From Closterium sp. NIES-65 (Eukaryota > Streptophyta > Zygnematophyceae > Desmidiales > Closteriaceae), in NCBI GenBank assembly GCA_948144175.1, contig CANXME010002192.1, forward strand, positions 1,612,001-1,676,000: 64,000 nucleotides of DNA, in the 5' to 3' direction. Positions 33,501 through 45,400 of the stretch are shown here, in pieces. Position 1 is the stretch's first letter, and every line of letters begins with the position of its first letter. Both the position numbers and the translations under genes were made by a program. The notes below the pieces were generated by a model, which saw only the letters and a program-made list of their open reading frames with translations, had not been told where the DNA came from and searched no databases.

Positions 33501-35152
33501 CCCCGAGCGAGCTGCTCCCTCCGGCCCCCACTCCGCGCCCGCACACAGGCAGCAGTCCATGCTGCTCGTGCCCATGAGTGCTCCTGGGGTGACTGTAGTG
33601 CGCCCACTGTTGGTGTTTGGATATGATGATGCGCCTCATGGGCACTCGGAGGTGCTGTTTGAGGGGGTTAAGGTGCCCAAGACAAGTGTGCTGCTGGGTG
33701 AAGGCCGAGGCTTTGAGATTGCTCAGGTGAGCACGGGAGCCAATAGTTGATTCAGACGCAGCAACTGTTTCAGGTGCTGTACCTGCTTCAGTCGCTTCAG
33801 GTGCTTCAGATGCTGTAGCAGAGTTGCTTCAGGTGCTGTAGCAGAGCTGCTTCAGGTGCTTCAGGTGCATCAGGTGCCCGTGCCATCCGCTGCCGGTGTT
33901 TGGGAACCCTGCCCCCCCCACCACACACGCACACTATTGACGGTGACTTGCACTGACCCTGAACCCTTTATGCATTACGGGTCGGTTAGGCCCGGGTCGG
34001 CTGCACCACTGCATGCGGATGATAGGAGCCACAGAGCGAGCCATGGACTGCATGCTCACCTGTGCCCTTTCCAACCCCATCACGCCTTCCCCCGAATCCA
34101 TCCCCCCCCCCCCCTGCCCCCCCCCTGTTTCTTGTCCTTCTCCAATCGCTTGCTCTAATCCCTTCATGTGCTACCAGGGTCGTTTAGGCCCGGGTCGGCT
34201 GCACCACTGCATGCGGCTCATAGGGGCCACAGAGCGAGCCATGGACTGCATGCTCCAACGCGCACTCTCCCGGGTGGCGTTCGGGCGGCCGCTGGGCGGC
34301 AACGAGTCGGTGATGAGGGATACTGCCGAATGCCGCATCACGCTGGAGGCGGCGCGACTGCTGGTGCTGCAGGCGGCTGCTGAGTTAGACGCCAAGGGGA
34401 ACAAGGAGGCCCGGATCGCTATCGCTATGGCCAAGGTGAGTGAGAGACAGAAGGTCAGAGGGAACAGAGTGCGGTGTTCATGTGCCGCATCACGCTGGAG
34501 GCAGCACGGCTTCTGGTGCTGGACGCCAATTGGAACAAGGAGGCACGAATTGCTATTGCCATGCAGCTGCTGGTGCTGCAGGCGGCAGCTGAGCTGGATG
34601 TGAGGGCGAACAAGGAGGGCACGGATTGCTATTGCCATGGCTAGAGTGATTGACTGACACTCGTGTTGGAGAGAAGACGGTTATGTGTTGGTGTTGCTGC
34701 TTTTGCTGCTGCTGCAGAGTTGGCAAGAATAGCAAAGAGGGGAATGCAGCTGGCTGAGTTGTTGCCGTCGTCGTACCATCGTAATTCCTCCCCTTCCTCT
34801 TGTGCTTTGAGACTTCTCAGAACTCGTACCAATTTCTCCGCCCCCCCATTCTTTTCTTGAATTCCTCTCACTATCGCCCCTCCATTTCTGATTCTTCCAG
34901 GTGGCTGCCCCCCGGGCAGCTCAAAAAGTTCTGGACAGGGCGATCCAGGTGCACGGGGGTGGGGGGGTGAGCTCGGACTTCCCTCTTGCCCGCCTGTGGA
35001 CAGCAGCTCGCACTCTGCGCATCGCTGACGGTCCAGATGAGGTGCACCTGGCCTCCATTGGGAAGAAGGAGCTGCGAGATTGGCAGAAGAGGATGATGGG
35101 GGGTGGGAGCAGTGGCAGCTCGGGTAATAGTGGAGCGTCAGCCCGCTTGTAG
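27564..35152 (+). CDS. IBR3: IBR3-like peroxisomal acyl-CoA dehydrogenase with N-terminal kinase-like (APH) domain (ACAD10/ACAD11 type)
   Basis: Thirteen exons, all phases joining: 27564-27698, 27950-28093, 28463-28612, 28842-29174, 29552-29629, 30223-30405, 30940-31041, 31620-32027, 32457-32624, 33019-33161, 33408-33726, 34178-34435, 34901-35152; about 890 aa (Arabidopsis IBR3 is about 824). Residues about 20-300 form an aminoglycoside-phosphotransferase-like domain with HGDFRLDN (240-247) and LDWE (261-264). Residues about 450-885 form the acyl-CoA dehydrogenase: CFAMTEP (593-599), [40 protein letters not shown] (822-829). The C-terminal tripeptide ARL is a peroxisomal PTS1. Family knowledge: IBR3 acts in peroxisomal beta-oxidation linked to indole-3-butyric acid; other acyl-CoA substrates are possible. 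The start ATG begins [14 protein letters not shown]. The first intron uses a GC donor. Several exons have partial tandem copies nearby. Confidence 0.9.
28130..28218 (+). repeat. Diverged ghost of IBR3 exon 2 end
   Basis: Resembles the last 75 bases of exon 2 (CTGCTCAAGT...GTGGAGCGAGAATCCCAGG instead of a usable CAG|GTAACC donor). Confidence 0.6.
29175..29372 (+). repeat. Tandem copy of the 3' two-thirds of IBR3 exon 4
   Basis: Repeats about 190 bases of exon 4 from AAGCAGTACGAGGCATCA to CCCCACTGAG|GTG, directly after the true donor at 29174. The copy stays open in the same frame, keeps HGDLRLDN, the phosphotransferase motif, and ends in a GT donor. It lacks the first part of exon 4, so it would need an acceptor inside its own start (an AG lies at about 29183-29187). 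Confidence 0.9.
29700..29800 (+). repeat. Two ghosts of IBR3 exon 5 end
   Basis: AACCAGATGTCTGAGGTCGCGT at about 29703 and a weaker ATTAGATGTCCCAGGGGGCGTG at about 29749 copy the end of exon 5 and its donor. A palindrome remnant (29654-29671) lies between the exon and the first copy. Confidence 0.75.
29867..29904. repeat. 38-bp perfect palindrome, core AATT
   Basis: Arms extend ACTTTTGAG outward to TTGGTATG on both sides. It separates two direct copies of a 40-bp intron segment (29827-29866 and 29903-29942) in IBR3 intron 5. Confidence 0.97.
30060..30155 (+). repeat. Ghost of IBR3 exon 6 start
   Basis: CCCCCAGCCATACCATCTGC to GACATCACCCAACTGCCCG copies the acceptor and first 75 bases of exon 6, which begins at 30223. 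Confidence 0.8.
30440..30735 (+). repeat. Further copies of IBR3 exon 6, one nearly complete
   Basis: 30447-30606 repeats most of exon 6 (GGGGAGCCACGCTGCCG ... CGCCTGCAG|GTGTGC) and keeps a donor. A shorter third copy of the central part (CCCTCCGAGGCACAGTCCGT) lies at about 30690-30730. Either may be an alternative exon or a fossil. Confidence 0.8.
31036..31130 (+). repeat. Reiterated donor of IBR3 exon 7 (42-bp unit)
   Basis: GCACTGCAG|GTAGTGCACG recurs at 31034, 31076 and, truncated, at 31118, so the 5' splice site with its upstream exon bases is present two to three times. Confidence 0.8.
31361..31378. repeat. Perfect palindrome, core GCGC
   Basis: TTTTGAG GCGC CTCAAAA, flanked on both sides by the direct repeat CAGTGCAGTGCCC (31348-31360, 31380-31392). 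IBR3 intron 7. Confidence 0.97.
31460..31525 (+). repeat. Ghost of IBR3 exon 8 start
   Basis: TCCTCAGGGCAGGCGGGCTC to ATAGCATGCGCCCTGCACTG copies the beginning of exon 8 (about 31645-31695) including an upstream CAG. A perfect palindrome lies just before it (31361-31378). Confidence 0.75.
32720..32850 (+). repeat. Tandem copy of IBR3 exon 9 3' half
   Basis: GCTGGGGGCGGGGCTGTCGA to CATGGAG|GTGGGA repeats exon 9 bases about 32509-32630, almost unchanged, with donor. Confidence 0.9.
33150..33247 (+). repeat. Reiterated donor of IBR3 exon 10 (14-bp unit, about 7 copies)
   Basis: The exon 10 end GATAGAAAG|GTGGG is the first unit of a 14-bp array (GGTGGGGATAGAAA then GGTGGGGATAGAGA). Every unit recreates an AAAG|GT or GAG|GT donor-like site. 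Confidence 0.92.
33980..34065 (+). repeat. Ghost of IBR3 exon 12 start
   Basis: GGTTAGGCCCGGGTCGGCTG to CATGGACTGCATGCTC repeats the first 75 bases of exon 12 (from 34178). Confidence 0.85.
34484..34645 (+). repeat. Two ghosts of IBR3 exon 12 end
   Basis: TGCCGCATCACGCTGGAGGC to ATTGCTATTGCCATG and then CAGCTGCTGGTGCTGCAGGC to TTGCTATTGCCATGGCTAGA both copy the end of exon 12. Neither keeps the full reading frame and donor. Confidence 0.8.
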
Positions 35153-35194
35153 ACAACTGGATTTTTTTTTTCGAGTCTACATGGGTTAAGTGGA

Positions 35195-35414
35195 GTCTGA
35201 GGGTGGAAGAGGGGGGGGTGAGCTTGGACGGACTTCCCTCTGGCCCGCCTGTGAGTAGCAGGGCGCACTCTGCACATTGCGGATGGTCCAGATGCGGTGC
35301 ACTAGCCTCCATTGGGAATGAGGAGCTGCAGGACTGGCAGAGAAGGATGATGAGGGGGGATGGGAGGAGTGGGAGGCCAGGTGGGAATGGGAGTGGAGTT
35401 TCAGCGAGGTTGTA
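35195..35414 (+). repeat. Ghost of IBR3 terminal exon, including a second SARL terminus
   Basis: A diverged copy of the last exon from GGGGGGGTGAGCTTGGAC onwards. It repeats CTGCAGGACTGGCAGAGAAG and ends in codons for VSARL and a stop at about 35412-35414, like the real exon's ASARL. The frame is not open throughout. Confidence 0.8.
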
Positions 35415-35447
35415 ATGGGCTCAGTAATCGATTCAATTCACATGTTC

Positions 35448-35471
35448 CTGTGGGTGTGGGTGTGGGTGTGG

Positions 35472-35524
<53 letters not shown>

Positions 35525-35797
35525 CGTGTGTGTGTGTGTGTGTGGGCGTGTGTGTGTGTGTGTGTGTGAGGGGGGGGGGTGTGTGGGCGTGTGGTGTGGG
35601 TGTGAGTGTGTGTATGGGCGTGTGTGGGTGTGAGTGTGGGTATGGGCGTGTGTGTGTAGGTGTGTGTGTGTGTGTGGGTGTGTGGGTAGCTGGAACAAGG
35701 GAAGGGATCAAGGACAGGAAAAGGGCGAGAATGAGGGTAAGGAAGGGAAGAGAACAGGGACAGGAGGAAGGAAGCAGAAGGTATATGGGTTTGCCGA

Positions 35798-35876
<79 letters not shown>

Positions 35877-35890
35877 TGTGCATGTGTGTG
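35448..35890. repeat. GT/TG microsatellites
   Basis: Two (TG)n tracts with GTGGGCG interruptions, 35448-35690 and 35801-35890, separated by a purine-rich unique stretch. They explain several long Thr/His or Val/Cys ORFs on both strands. Confidence 0.95.
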
Positions 35891-36455
35891 GGGGGGGGGC
35901 GTGGATATGGGAGTGGGAGTGGGTGTGTGGGTGAGGATGAGGGTGTGTGTGAATGTGGGTGGATGTGGTGGTGATATTCTTTGAGCTAGGCCTCTAGTAG
36001 GTACCATCAACAGATGCCCCCCTATCAACCCATCCTCAATGCTCCGCTAAAACAACCCAAGATCCACAATTTTCTCCAGCAAATCTGTTGTTCAGTTCAT
36101 TAACGTTCATTAATCACAAACACAATGGACATAGTGTGCTACTTTAGAGGCGCCTCAAAAGTCGTTACAATTGCCCACACCAGATATTTTTTCAGTGCAA
36201 GTGTTCTCAAATCACCAAGTACATAAGCCAGAATGTGTGCTAGCGCTATTCACTCGCTGAACAGGTTAGCCTTCCCTAACAATCACATTATTCCCCACTA
36301 ACTTCGCCTCACAATAACCAATGAGAGATGCATAAACCAACAGCATGCACAGCATGTTCTGCAGTGTCGAACACACTCACTCCTACTGTACCGTACCATA
36401 CCACATACCTCCAGGTGCAGTGCAGTGAAGGGTCAAGACAAGCCTGTTTGTTACC
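35891..36455. other. Intergenic stretch between two convergent genes
   Basis: The region between the 3' ends of the IBR3-like gene (+) and the protease/LysM gene (-). Contains one palindrome (36141-36162) and no supportable ORF. It presumably holds both 3' untranslated ends. Confidence 0.5.
36141..36162. repeat. Palindrome, core GCGC
   Basis: ACTTTAGAG GCGC CTCAAAAGT, one mismatched pair; intergenic. Confidence 0.9.
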
Positions 36456-39427
36456 TCAACGTGTGGAGAGCTTCAGCCCTACATAGAGCCTATCATCGTT
36501 GCACACGTACCCATTATTCAGCTCCGCCAGCTTCTTTGCACTATTCTGGAACTTGAGCGATATGATCTGCGCACAGAAGTCCCCCCTCTTCACCGAGTAA
36601 GACTTCTCGCTCTGCTGCTTAGACCCCGCCAGCTGGCGGCCCGTCGGTGAGCGAGCCGCGGCCAGCAGCGCCAGCTGGCGGCCCATCGATGAGTGTGTGG
36701 AGTGAGAAGGAATGGAGGAGGAGGAGGAGGAGGAGGAGGAGGAGGAGGAGGAGGAGGAGGAGGAGGAGGAGGAGGAGGGAGAGGAGAGGGCCGAGGGGAA
36801 GAGCGTGGAAGGAAGCTCACGGACTGAGCGAGGCTTGATTGCGCTGGGGGAACCCGCGAGGTGGGCATCCACACACACCTGTGGTAGTGAGGATGGGTGT
36901 GGACGGTGTATCATTGATTGAGTGCTTTCTAGGATGGATGGGTCCATGGTAGTGGGGGGAGGATGGGGTGATTGCGCTGGGGGAACCTGCTTTGCATGCA
37001 TCCACACCACACACACCTGTGGTAGGGAGGATGGGCGTGGACGGTGTATCATTGAGTGCACTCTAGGATGGATGGTAGTGGGGGGGAGATGGGGTGATTG
37101 TGCTGGGGGAACCAGCCTGGTATGTATCCACACACTCCTGTGGTAGGGGGGATGGGTGGGTGTGGAGCACAGAGGGGGTAAGATAGGCGTGCGCGGGGAC
37201 GATGTGAGAGTGAGGGCAATGGGCCGGGTGTTCAATCGCGGAGGCACAATGTATGCATCCCCACACACCTGCGGTGAGGGCGTGTTCATTCGCGGGTGCA
37301 TACAATCACTGCTACACAACCCTCACCTGCTACACAACCCTCACCTGCTACACAACCCTCACCTGCTACACAACCCTCACCTGCTACACAACCCTCACCT
37401 GCTACACAACCCTCACCTGCTACACAACCCTCACCTGCACACCACCACTACGGGCATCATCACTGCTCTTCACCCAACCAGTCCCTCAGCTTCACCTATT
37501 CTAGCCCAAGCCAGCCCCGCTGCCTTAACAGGCGGAAGAGATGTTTTTGCAGCCCACCCCACGGTTGAGTGGGGTATGGGGACTCACCCCCCGGTTGAGT
37601 GGGGTATGGAGACTCACCCCCCGGTTGAGTGGGGTATGGCGTCGCAGCGCACCCCCGGGTTGAACGAGAAGAATGGACGGAGAAATCAAACCCCATCCCA
37701 ACTTCCATTATCACCGCATCCCACTCCTCACCTGCACGCCTTCCCCATCCCAGCCGACGCGAGAGCCTCCGAACGACGGGAAGAGGCGGTCACAGGCCAA
37801 CCCTGGGTTGAACGAGACGAAGGCGGTTCGGTTGAGAGCGTGATCCTGCATGATGCTTCCACACGTGTCCCCTGCGCGCACCGTGTACCATCGAATGCAC
37901 ATGGGCAGCTTGGGCACGTCGTTCTCTCCGCTGCCCTTCACCACACATAGCTGCCATTCAGGGGAAGGAGAGGAAGGAGGGGACGGTTTGGTTGAGAGAA
38001 TTGTCTTTTATGATGCTTCCACACGTGTCTCCTGAGCGCACAGTGTGCCATGTGGTGCACATTGGCAGCTTCGGTACGTCCTGCGTCCCGCTGCCCTTCA
38101 CCACACATAGCTGCGTCGTGGATTGAGAGAGGAAGACGGGGAGCAAGCAGGAGAGCAAGGAATGGGAGCCGGTGGGGAAGGGGGTGGAGAGGAGGAGTGG
38201 GAGGATATGTGTCGGCACGTGGAGGGAATAAGGTGGTGTTGTTGAGAGCATGATCCGCTATGATGCCATCACTCACACGTGCCCACCACACCGCACTGCA
38301 CCGCATCTCACCTGCTGGTTCACGCGCGGAGCTCTCCTGGTGCTATCGCACTTGATCCCCGGGTTGAGAGCCAGAAACTCGTCCACTGTGAGGGAGAACG
38401 AGCTTGCCACACCGCCGAGCACCGCACTGCACCGCATCTCACCTGCTGGTTCACGCACGGAGCTCTCCAGGTGCTATCGCACTTGATCCCCGGGTTGAGA
38501 GCCAGAAACTCGTCCACTGTGAGGGAGAACGAGCTTGCCACACCGCCGAGCACCGCACTGCACCGCATCTCACCTGCTGGTTCACGCGCGGAGCTCTCCA
38601 GGTGCTATCGCAGCTGATCCCCGGGTTGAGAGCCAGAAACTCGTCCACTGTGAGCGAGAACGAGCTTGCCAGGCTGTCACACGTGTCCTGTGCCGTCCAC
38701 GAGTAGAAGAGCACGCAGTGCACCGCTTCTGTCAGCGGCGGCGCCACGCTCACTGGTGTGTCGTACATGATTGAAACGCACTCTCCTGCGCCCTGTGGTG
38801 GGGTGGGGTGGGACCGTGGGGGATGGGGCAAAATCACTTTGGAGAATTCTCAAAAGTGATTTCATCATGGCAGCGCCACGCTCACTGGTGTGTCATACAT
38901 TATTGAAACACACTTCCCCATGCCCTGTGGGTGGGGTGGGGTGGGACCGTGGGATGGGGCGTGAGTTGCATCACTGGCCAGTTCACGAGTAGTAGACGTG
39001 GCAGGCAAGTGCAACATTCTCGCGGAATGAAGGAGACAAGGAACAGAACAGCCCTCCAGCTCTGAAGTGGACCAGGTGCGTCAAAAGTGAGAGCTCACCA
39101 GTTGGGAGTTCTGAACGAAAAAAGCCTCATGCGTGCAAGGACGTAGAGATGGTAGACGAGATGAATGCAGGGGAGGAGCAACAAGGTAGCAGCTCAGAAG
39201 GGGGAAGGAGTTCAGTTCAGTCGCATCAAAAGGTAAAGCTCACCAGGTTGAGGTCCTGCGCTGAGGAAGGCCTTTTCTGTGGGGCCGTAGAGCTGGTAGA
39301 CGCACGGAACAAAGGAGGTGAAAAGGGACAGCCCCCCAGCTCTGAAGAGGAATCAGGCACGTTACAAGAGAGAGCTCACCAGTTGCGGGTTCTGTGCAAG
39401 AAATTCTTGCTCTGTGAGGCCGTGGAT
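36456..39427 (-). CDS. LysM block of the large gene
   Basis: LysM domains bind N-acetylglucosamine glycans such as chitin or peptidoglycan. Exon 39380-39427 codes IHGLTEQEFLAQNPQL, the second half of a LysM. Exon 38574-38792 codes DTCDSLASSFSLTVDEFLALNPGISC. Exon 37732-37950 codes WYTVRAGDTCGSI and FVSFNPGLAC. The last exon 36456-36878 carries a Ser-rich linker with about 20 serines and a C-terminal YSVKRGDFCAQII ... LNNGYVCNDDRLYVGLKL, ending STR. All four exon joins are phase 0. A companion copy of the third module (about 37990-38110, SGDTCGSIIKDNSLNQTV) is truncated. Confidence 0.75.
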
Positions 39428-42400
39428 CTGGTAGACGAGCGGGCAGACGATGAAAATCGGGAAGGAGAGATTGACGGTGCGGGTGGTGGCTGCAGATGGG
39501 GGAGAGGGGGAAAGGACGGATGGTGGAGAGGTGAAAAAACGGAGGAGGCTGGAGATGAGAAAGGGGGAAGACGAGAGGGTAGTCGATGTCAATCTGGATG
39601 TCGAGATTAGAAAAGATGAGACGGTGTGTTGTGTATTAGAAAAGATGTCGAGATTGGACCTAAACCTAATTGAACTTGGGGTGTGTCCAGTTTAAGCTAA
39701 GAACTGCGAAATGAACCTAAAATGAACCCTTAGGTGTAACAAATGAACAGAATAACACCATGAGAGCGAGCTCCAGCCTACTCCAACACGGCGTAGGAAG
39801 AGGAGGAGAGGCGAGGAAGAGGAGGAGAGGCGATTGAGATGCGAGGAGAACACAAGGGAGAGGAAGGTGCACCCATGGTTCAGGGATGGGATAAATACGA
39901 TTCGTTGTGGCTCCTAAAAAAACCCCAAAAGGACCAGAGGAGCGGGCCAGTTGAACACATATTGGGACGCATGTGGGAGCGCCTGTCAACGGGAGTGTTG
40001 TTTGGCCCCGTCCTCGCTTGGGCGGAGCCGACCTCGTGGTCGGATGTACGGGGGTTGCAGCCGACCTGCAGCAGCGGGCATGGGGGCCACTGCAAGGGCG
40101 CCGAGCTGGAGGGCGCCTGGCTGGAAGGCGCCGGGCAAGAGGACGCTGTCCTAGACGCTTGGTCCTCGTCCTGGACGCCTGGTTGGCGTCCTGGTAGGCC
40201 AGACGCCGACCTGGGCATCCGCACGGCGTCCTGGGAGCCTGGGACGCCGCCTTGGGCGTCTGCATGGCGTCCCGGGGGCCCGGACGCCGACCTCGGCGTC
40301 CTAGGGGCCCGGACGCCGACCTGGGCGTTTGTTCGGCGTCCTGGGAGGCTGGGCGCCGCCCTGGACGTCTGCAACGCACCCTGGGCATCTGGACGCCGGA
40401 CTGGGGATGCCGGGCATTGGTGGCCGACTACGGACTACGATGGTTGATCAGGTGTGGTTGCCCGGTCGACCGGGATACCCGGGCGACGTGCGCGAGTGTC
40501 GCCGGGGTGGAGTCTGTGAGGCTGACCTCGGGGGTGGTATCCCGAGGTCGACGTGGCTGGTGGGCGCAGTCGCTGGCATGGAGTCTGCCAGGTGTCTGCG
40601 TTGTGCACGTGACAGGGAAGTGCGCACCAACCAGCTGCACGCACCTGCGAAGCAGGTGCACCGTTGTCTTGCGGGTGCAACGCAGTGCAACCGACTTGTT
40701 GCAGCGTTGGCACAACATGGACTTGCAACGTTGGCACACCACTACTCTGCAACGCTGGAGCGGTGCGAGCGCTACTGCGCTGGAGCGCGGTCGACCATGC
40801 TGCGCTGGAGGTCGACCAGCAGCCTAGCTAGCTCTGATGTAGTATGTGTTGCCAATGTTGTTGTCACCATTGTTGTCAATCTTTGCTAGTGAAACTCTTG
40901 CAAAATATCCCCGTGAATGTGCAAGCAGAGATCACTCAAGCAAACGACGAAGGAACGCAGAGATCACACGAGCACCCGTGCCTAGCTCGCAGCCTAGCTC
41001 CCATTGCTAAAGCTATCTCCGTATGGTGCGGTGAGCGTGGACGACACCGCGACGATGTTCAGTCTAGCCGACTTTGCACCAACCGTGTTCGTAGGCCGGC
41101 AGCCGTGCAGTCACTAGCGTGCGCGTAGGTGACGCCGAGGTGATGGACACCCTGGAGGCACAGCTGGAGGATGCGAGGAGACGCCACGAGGCCCAGGAGT
41201 GCAAGGCAGTCGTCGAGGCAAGACTCCGCTCCGTGTGGGCGGCGGAGCACCCCCCTTCTCGGCCTGCCTCTCCTCGACCGGTGAACAACGACGGCGGCGT
41301 CGACGTGGGCATTAACGCCAGTGGAGGTCAGGTCGGCAGCAGTGCGGGAGGCGCGTCAAGGCAACGAGGTGTGACACACGCCGGTGAAGCCGACGGCGTT
41401 CGGGCACGAGGGATGCAGTCGTCGGCGGCTGCTAACTCCTCGCAGGGCAACGTCGGAGGGCGTCGAAGCGGATTGTCGCCGATGTCGGCGACCCAGGTGA
41501 CGGCGGACGGGATTGCACTGAGTTACGGCTACTTCAAGTTTACGCTGGACAGGATCTTGGTCACCCCTCCGCTGTTCGGTCGACCCGACATTCTCACCTG
41601 GAAGGTAGCCATCGAGCCCCAGCTGGAAATGGCCAGGCTGATCGGCTTCGCCCGAAGGACCGTGGCGACGCCGGGGGAACACTAATAGAAATGGAGCTCA
41701 ACTGATTTATTAGGAAAGAAGGGACTAGGCCTTAAGTACAAACGAGGTTGGGATGGGAAAGGCTAGGGAAAAGATGGGATGGGAATCCTAGCAAATCTCC
41801 AATTGGTGAGTTGGCAGATTTGCAGGATTACGAGTTAATCCCAACCAGATAGGGTTGGGATCACAAACTACACCCAACCCGCAAATAACCTACGCGATAG
41901 GATATAGTATACAAAGTGTTGACAGTCTAATTCTAACACACCCCCTAGGCTGCAACACATCAGCCACAAGGAGGCCCAACACCCATGGCCGAGAGGAGGC
42001 GGTAATGATCCTCGCAAACAAGCGACTTGGCAAACAAGTCAGCAAGGTTGCAATCGGAGGCAATGTGTTCAGCCTTCAGCTGCTCGCGCTGCACCAGCTC
42101 ACGAAGAAAGTAGTGACGGACTTCAATGTGCTTGGTGCGGCCATGGAAAACGGGGTCTTTGGTGAGATGAATGGTGCTCTCGTTGTCACACCAAAGCGTT
42201 GGGGTTGGTTGGGGATACCCCAGTTCTGTCAGCAGGAAGGAGAGTCAACGAGCCTCCTGTGCAGCCATGGTCCCGGCATACAGCTCTGCCTCACAGGTCG
42301 ACAGTGAGACGGAGGACGACCGAGTGGAGCGCCAACTTACAACCCCACTGCCAAGGGTAAAGCAATACCCTTGGGACGAGCGCCGATCACTCTGGTCATC

Positions 42401-45400
42401 AGCATAGGATGAGTCACTGTACCCCTCAAGGCGAACATGGGAAGTGCCGCCAAGTGTGAGCACATAATCCTGTGTGCCTTTGAGATAGCGAAGAACCCGC
42501 TTGGCGGCAGACCAGTGGTGGCGAGTGAAGCGACCAGGTGCAACGTAGCGGGACAGTACACTGACTGGATAGGCTAAGTCTGGTCGAGTGCACATCATCG
42601 CGTACATGAGGGATCCCACGAGCTCGGGGTAAGGCTCGTCACAGGGCTCAGGTGAGGGAACGGAGGGTGCAGTGAGTTGGTGTTGCAGAGAGATTGGGGT
42701 GGGCATTGATGCTGCTTCCTACATCTGGAACCTTGTCAGAACGTTGTTGATGTAAAACTTCTGCGAAAGGGTGATGGTGCGGGCTGTGCGATCACGTGTG
42801 ATTTCCATTCCCAAATAGTTCGTCAGCTTCCCAAGGTCCTTCATGGCCAGCTTCTCACCAAGTGCGGTTTTGACTGCTGCCAGCTCAGTCTGATCCTTGG
42901 TGACAAGGATCATGTCATCGACATAAACGAGGATGAAGAACCAGGAGGGTGTCGCTCGGATGAAGAGGCTGGGGTCAGAGGTGGATGGGTGAAAGTCGAG
43001 GGACCCTAAGGTGCTCTTTAGCTTGTTGTGCCATTCCCGGGGAGCTTGCTTGAGGCCTTACACTGGCCGATTCAACTTCCATACAGTGCCTGGTGGAAAA
43101 GGAGCTGGAAATCCTTCGGGCCGCTCCATATAGATTTCCTCTCGAAGGATCCCTTGCAGGAACGCAGAAGACACATCCATGCAGTCAACCTCCATGTCAT
43201 CTCGAGCAGCGACATCGAGAAGGGTGCGCAGTGTGGGAGGTTTGGCGGTGGGAGAGAATGTCTCAAAGAAGTCCAGTCCACGCTTTTGGGTAAATCCCTT
43301 GGCACAGTACCGGGCTTTGAAAACAGGAAATTCGCCTGGAAGTTGTTTCACCAGAAAGACCCATTTTCCCTTCACAATGTTGACGCCGGAGGGAGGAGAG
43401 ACGTCTGTGAAAGTTCCTGTGTGAATGAAGGCCTCACATTCTGCGACAATGGCCCCCAATCATTGAGCGGCGTGAGGACCAGAGACTGCTTCAACATAGG
43501 TGAGAGGTGTGGGGATGGAGGGGTTGTAGGAGAAATTGAGGGTTGGAGAGTCTGCGATGTCTGGAAAGAGGAAGCAGAGTGCGTGGATGGCTGAGTCGAT
43601 ATCAATCAACTCCTCATGTCTGTCTTCAAGGAGGGATGGCATGAGAGAATAATCACCCCCGACAGGAGGAGGATTGAGAGAGACGCGAACGGAGAGGGAG
43701 AACGGTTGTGGAGGTGTGCGAGAGCGGGTGCGAGAGCGGGTGCGAGAAGCGATGGGTGAGGGAGGCGGGGCCGGAGTAGGCGTAGCGGAAGGGGGGGTGG
43801 GAGTGGGAGGGAGAGTGGAGACAGGATCGGGATCAGGGGTGGGAGCAGGAGGAGGAGGAGGAGCTGGGTGACGGCGTTGGTAGGTTTTGAGAGGAACGGG
43901 CTCGGTAGGAGGAGATGCGAGAGGAGATGGAGGAGGGGTAGCGGAGGAGGGAGGGAGCGAGGGAGACTGTGTGGTACTGGAGGGGGAAGCGGGTGATGGG
44001 GGATCAGAAATGGTGGAGGGAGCGGGAAGAGGAGGAGATGGAGTGTCGGGAAGAGGGAGACTGTCAAAGTCAGCCCAAGTAAGAGAGGGAGGCGGAGGAA
44101 GCCTTGGAGGAGGGGTAGAATGGGTGGGACTCATCAAAGTAAACGTCCCGGCTGCGATAGAGCTTGTTGGTGGAAGGATGGAGGAAGAGATAGTCTGGCG
44201 AATCTAAGTTGTGCCCGAGGTATACGCACGTGATCGTTTTGGGAGCAAGTTTGCCGCCAGCCGCACGACGGGCTTGGGAGTTGAGGAGGACATATGAAGT
44301 GCACCCCCATACACGAAGAGGGCAGACGGATGGCTTTTGACCCGTCCATAGCTCAGCAGGGGTGGTGTGGGTGTGATGAGGATGGGGATGGAGATTGTGG
44401 AGGGCGGCAGCATGAAGCATGGCGTACCCCCAGAGAGAGGGAGGGGCTGAGGCGTGCGTGAGGAGGCAGCGAGCAATCTCCACCAATGTACGGTTCCGAC
44501 TTTCGGCAATACCGTTCTGTTGGGGACTGTCCGGGAGAGTGAAGGTCTGACAGATACCCTCAGTGGAGCAGAAAGCTTTGAGAGTGTTGTTGCGGAATTC
44601 ACCGCCACCGTCAGAGTGAAGGACCTTGATGGTGGTTTTGAAGTGTTTGTGAGCCTGCTTCGCCCATTCAATGATGACGCCTCGGGCTTCGGATATGGAG
44701 GAGAGGTGGACAGGCACATAGCCGACCCCGACCACCGTTGGGAGATCTCGGCGATGACGGTGAAGGAGGAGTTGGCAAGCTGGAAGGGCCCGGCCGTAAA
44801 GGCTGCCATGGAAGAGGAGATCCACAGCCTCATCAACATGGGCACGTGGGAGCTGGTCGAACGTTCGCCGGGGGTGAACATCATGAAGAACCGGTGGGTG
44901 CTGACGACGAAGTACCGCATCGACGACACCGTCGAGCGCGAGAAGGCAAGGCTGGTCGTGAAGGGCTTCACGCAGGTGTACGACGCCGACTACGACGAGA
45001 CGTTCGCGCCGGTAGGCAGCTACGTCACGCTGAGGATCTTCCTCAGCATCGCCGCCGTCCTCAACCTCAACCTGATGAAGCTCGACCGGGTGCTGTACAT
45101 GTCCCAGCCGGACTACTTCAACGACGGAACCGGCTGGGTGTGCAAGCTGCTGAAGAGCCTGTACGGGCTAAAGCAATCGCCGCTGCTGTGGTACTTGGCG
45201 CTCAACGATGTGCTGGTCGGCGCCGCGTGGAAGAAGAGTCAGGTTGACGAGGCTCTGTACTTAAAGATCAGCGACGACGGAGTGGCCTACTGGGTGTTGG
45301 TCTACGTCGACAACCTGCTCGCCGCCAGCAGCAGCACCGAGATGCTGAAGGAGTTGAAGGAGCTGCTGGAGTCCGCCTTCAAGCTGCGTGAGATCTCGCC

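Noticed and set aside
35401-35934. Thr/His and Val/Cys ORFs
   Set aside because: Products of the GT microsatellite.
36712-36921. Polyglutamate ORF on the plus strand
   Set aside because: Antisense to the polyserine-coding GGA array of the LysM exon.
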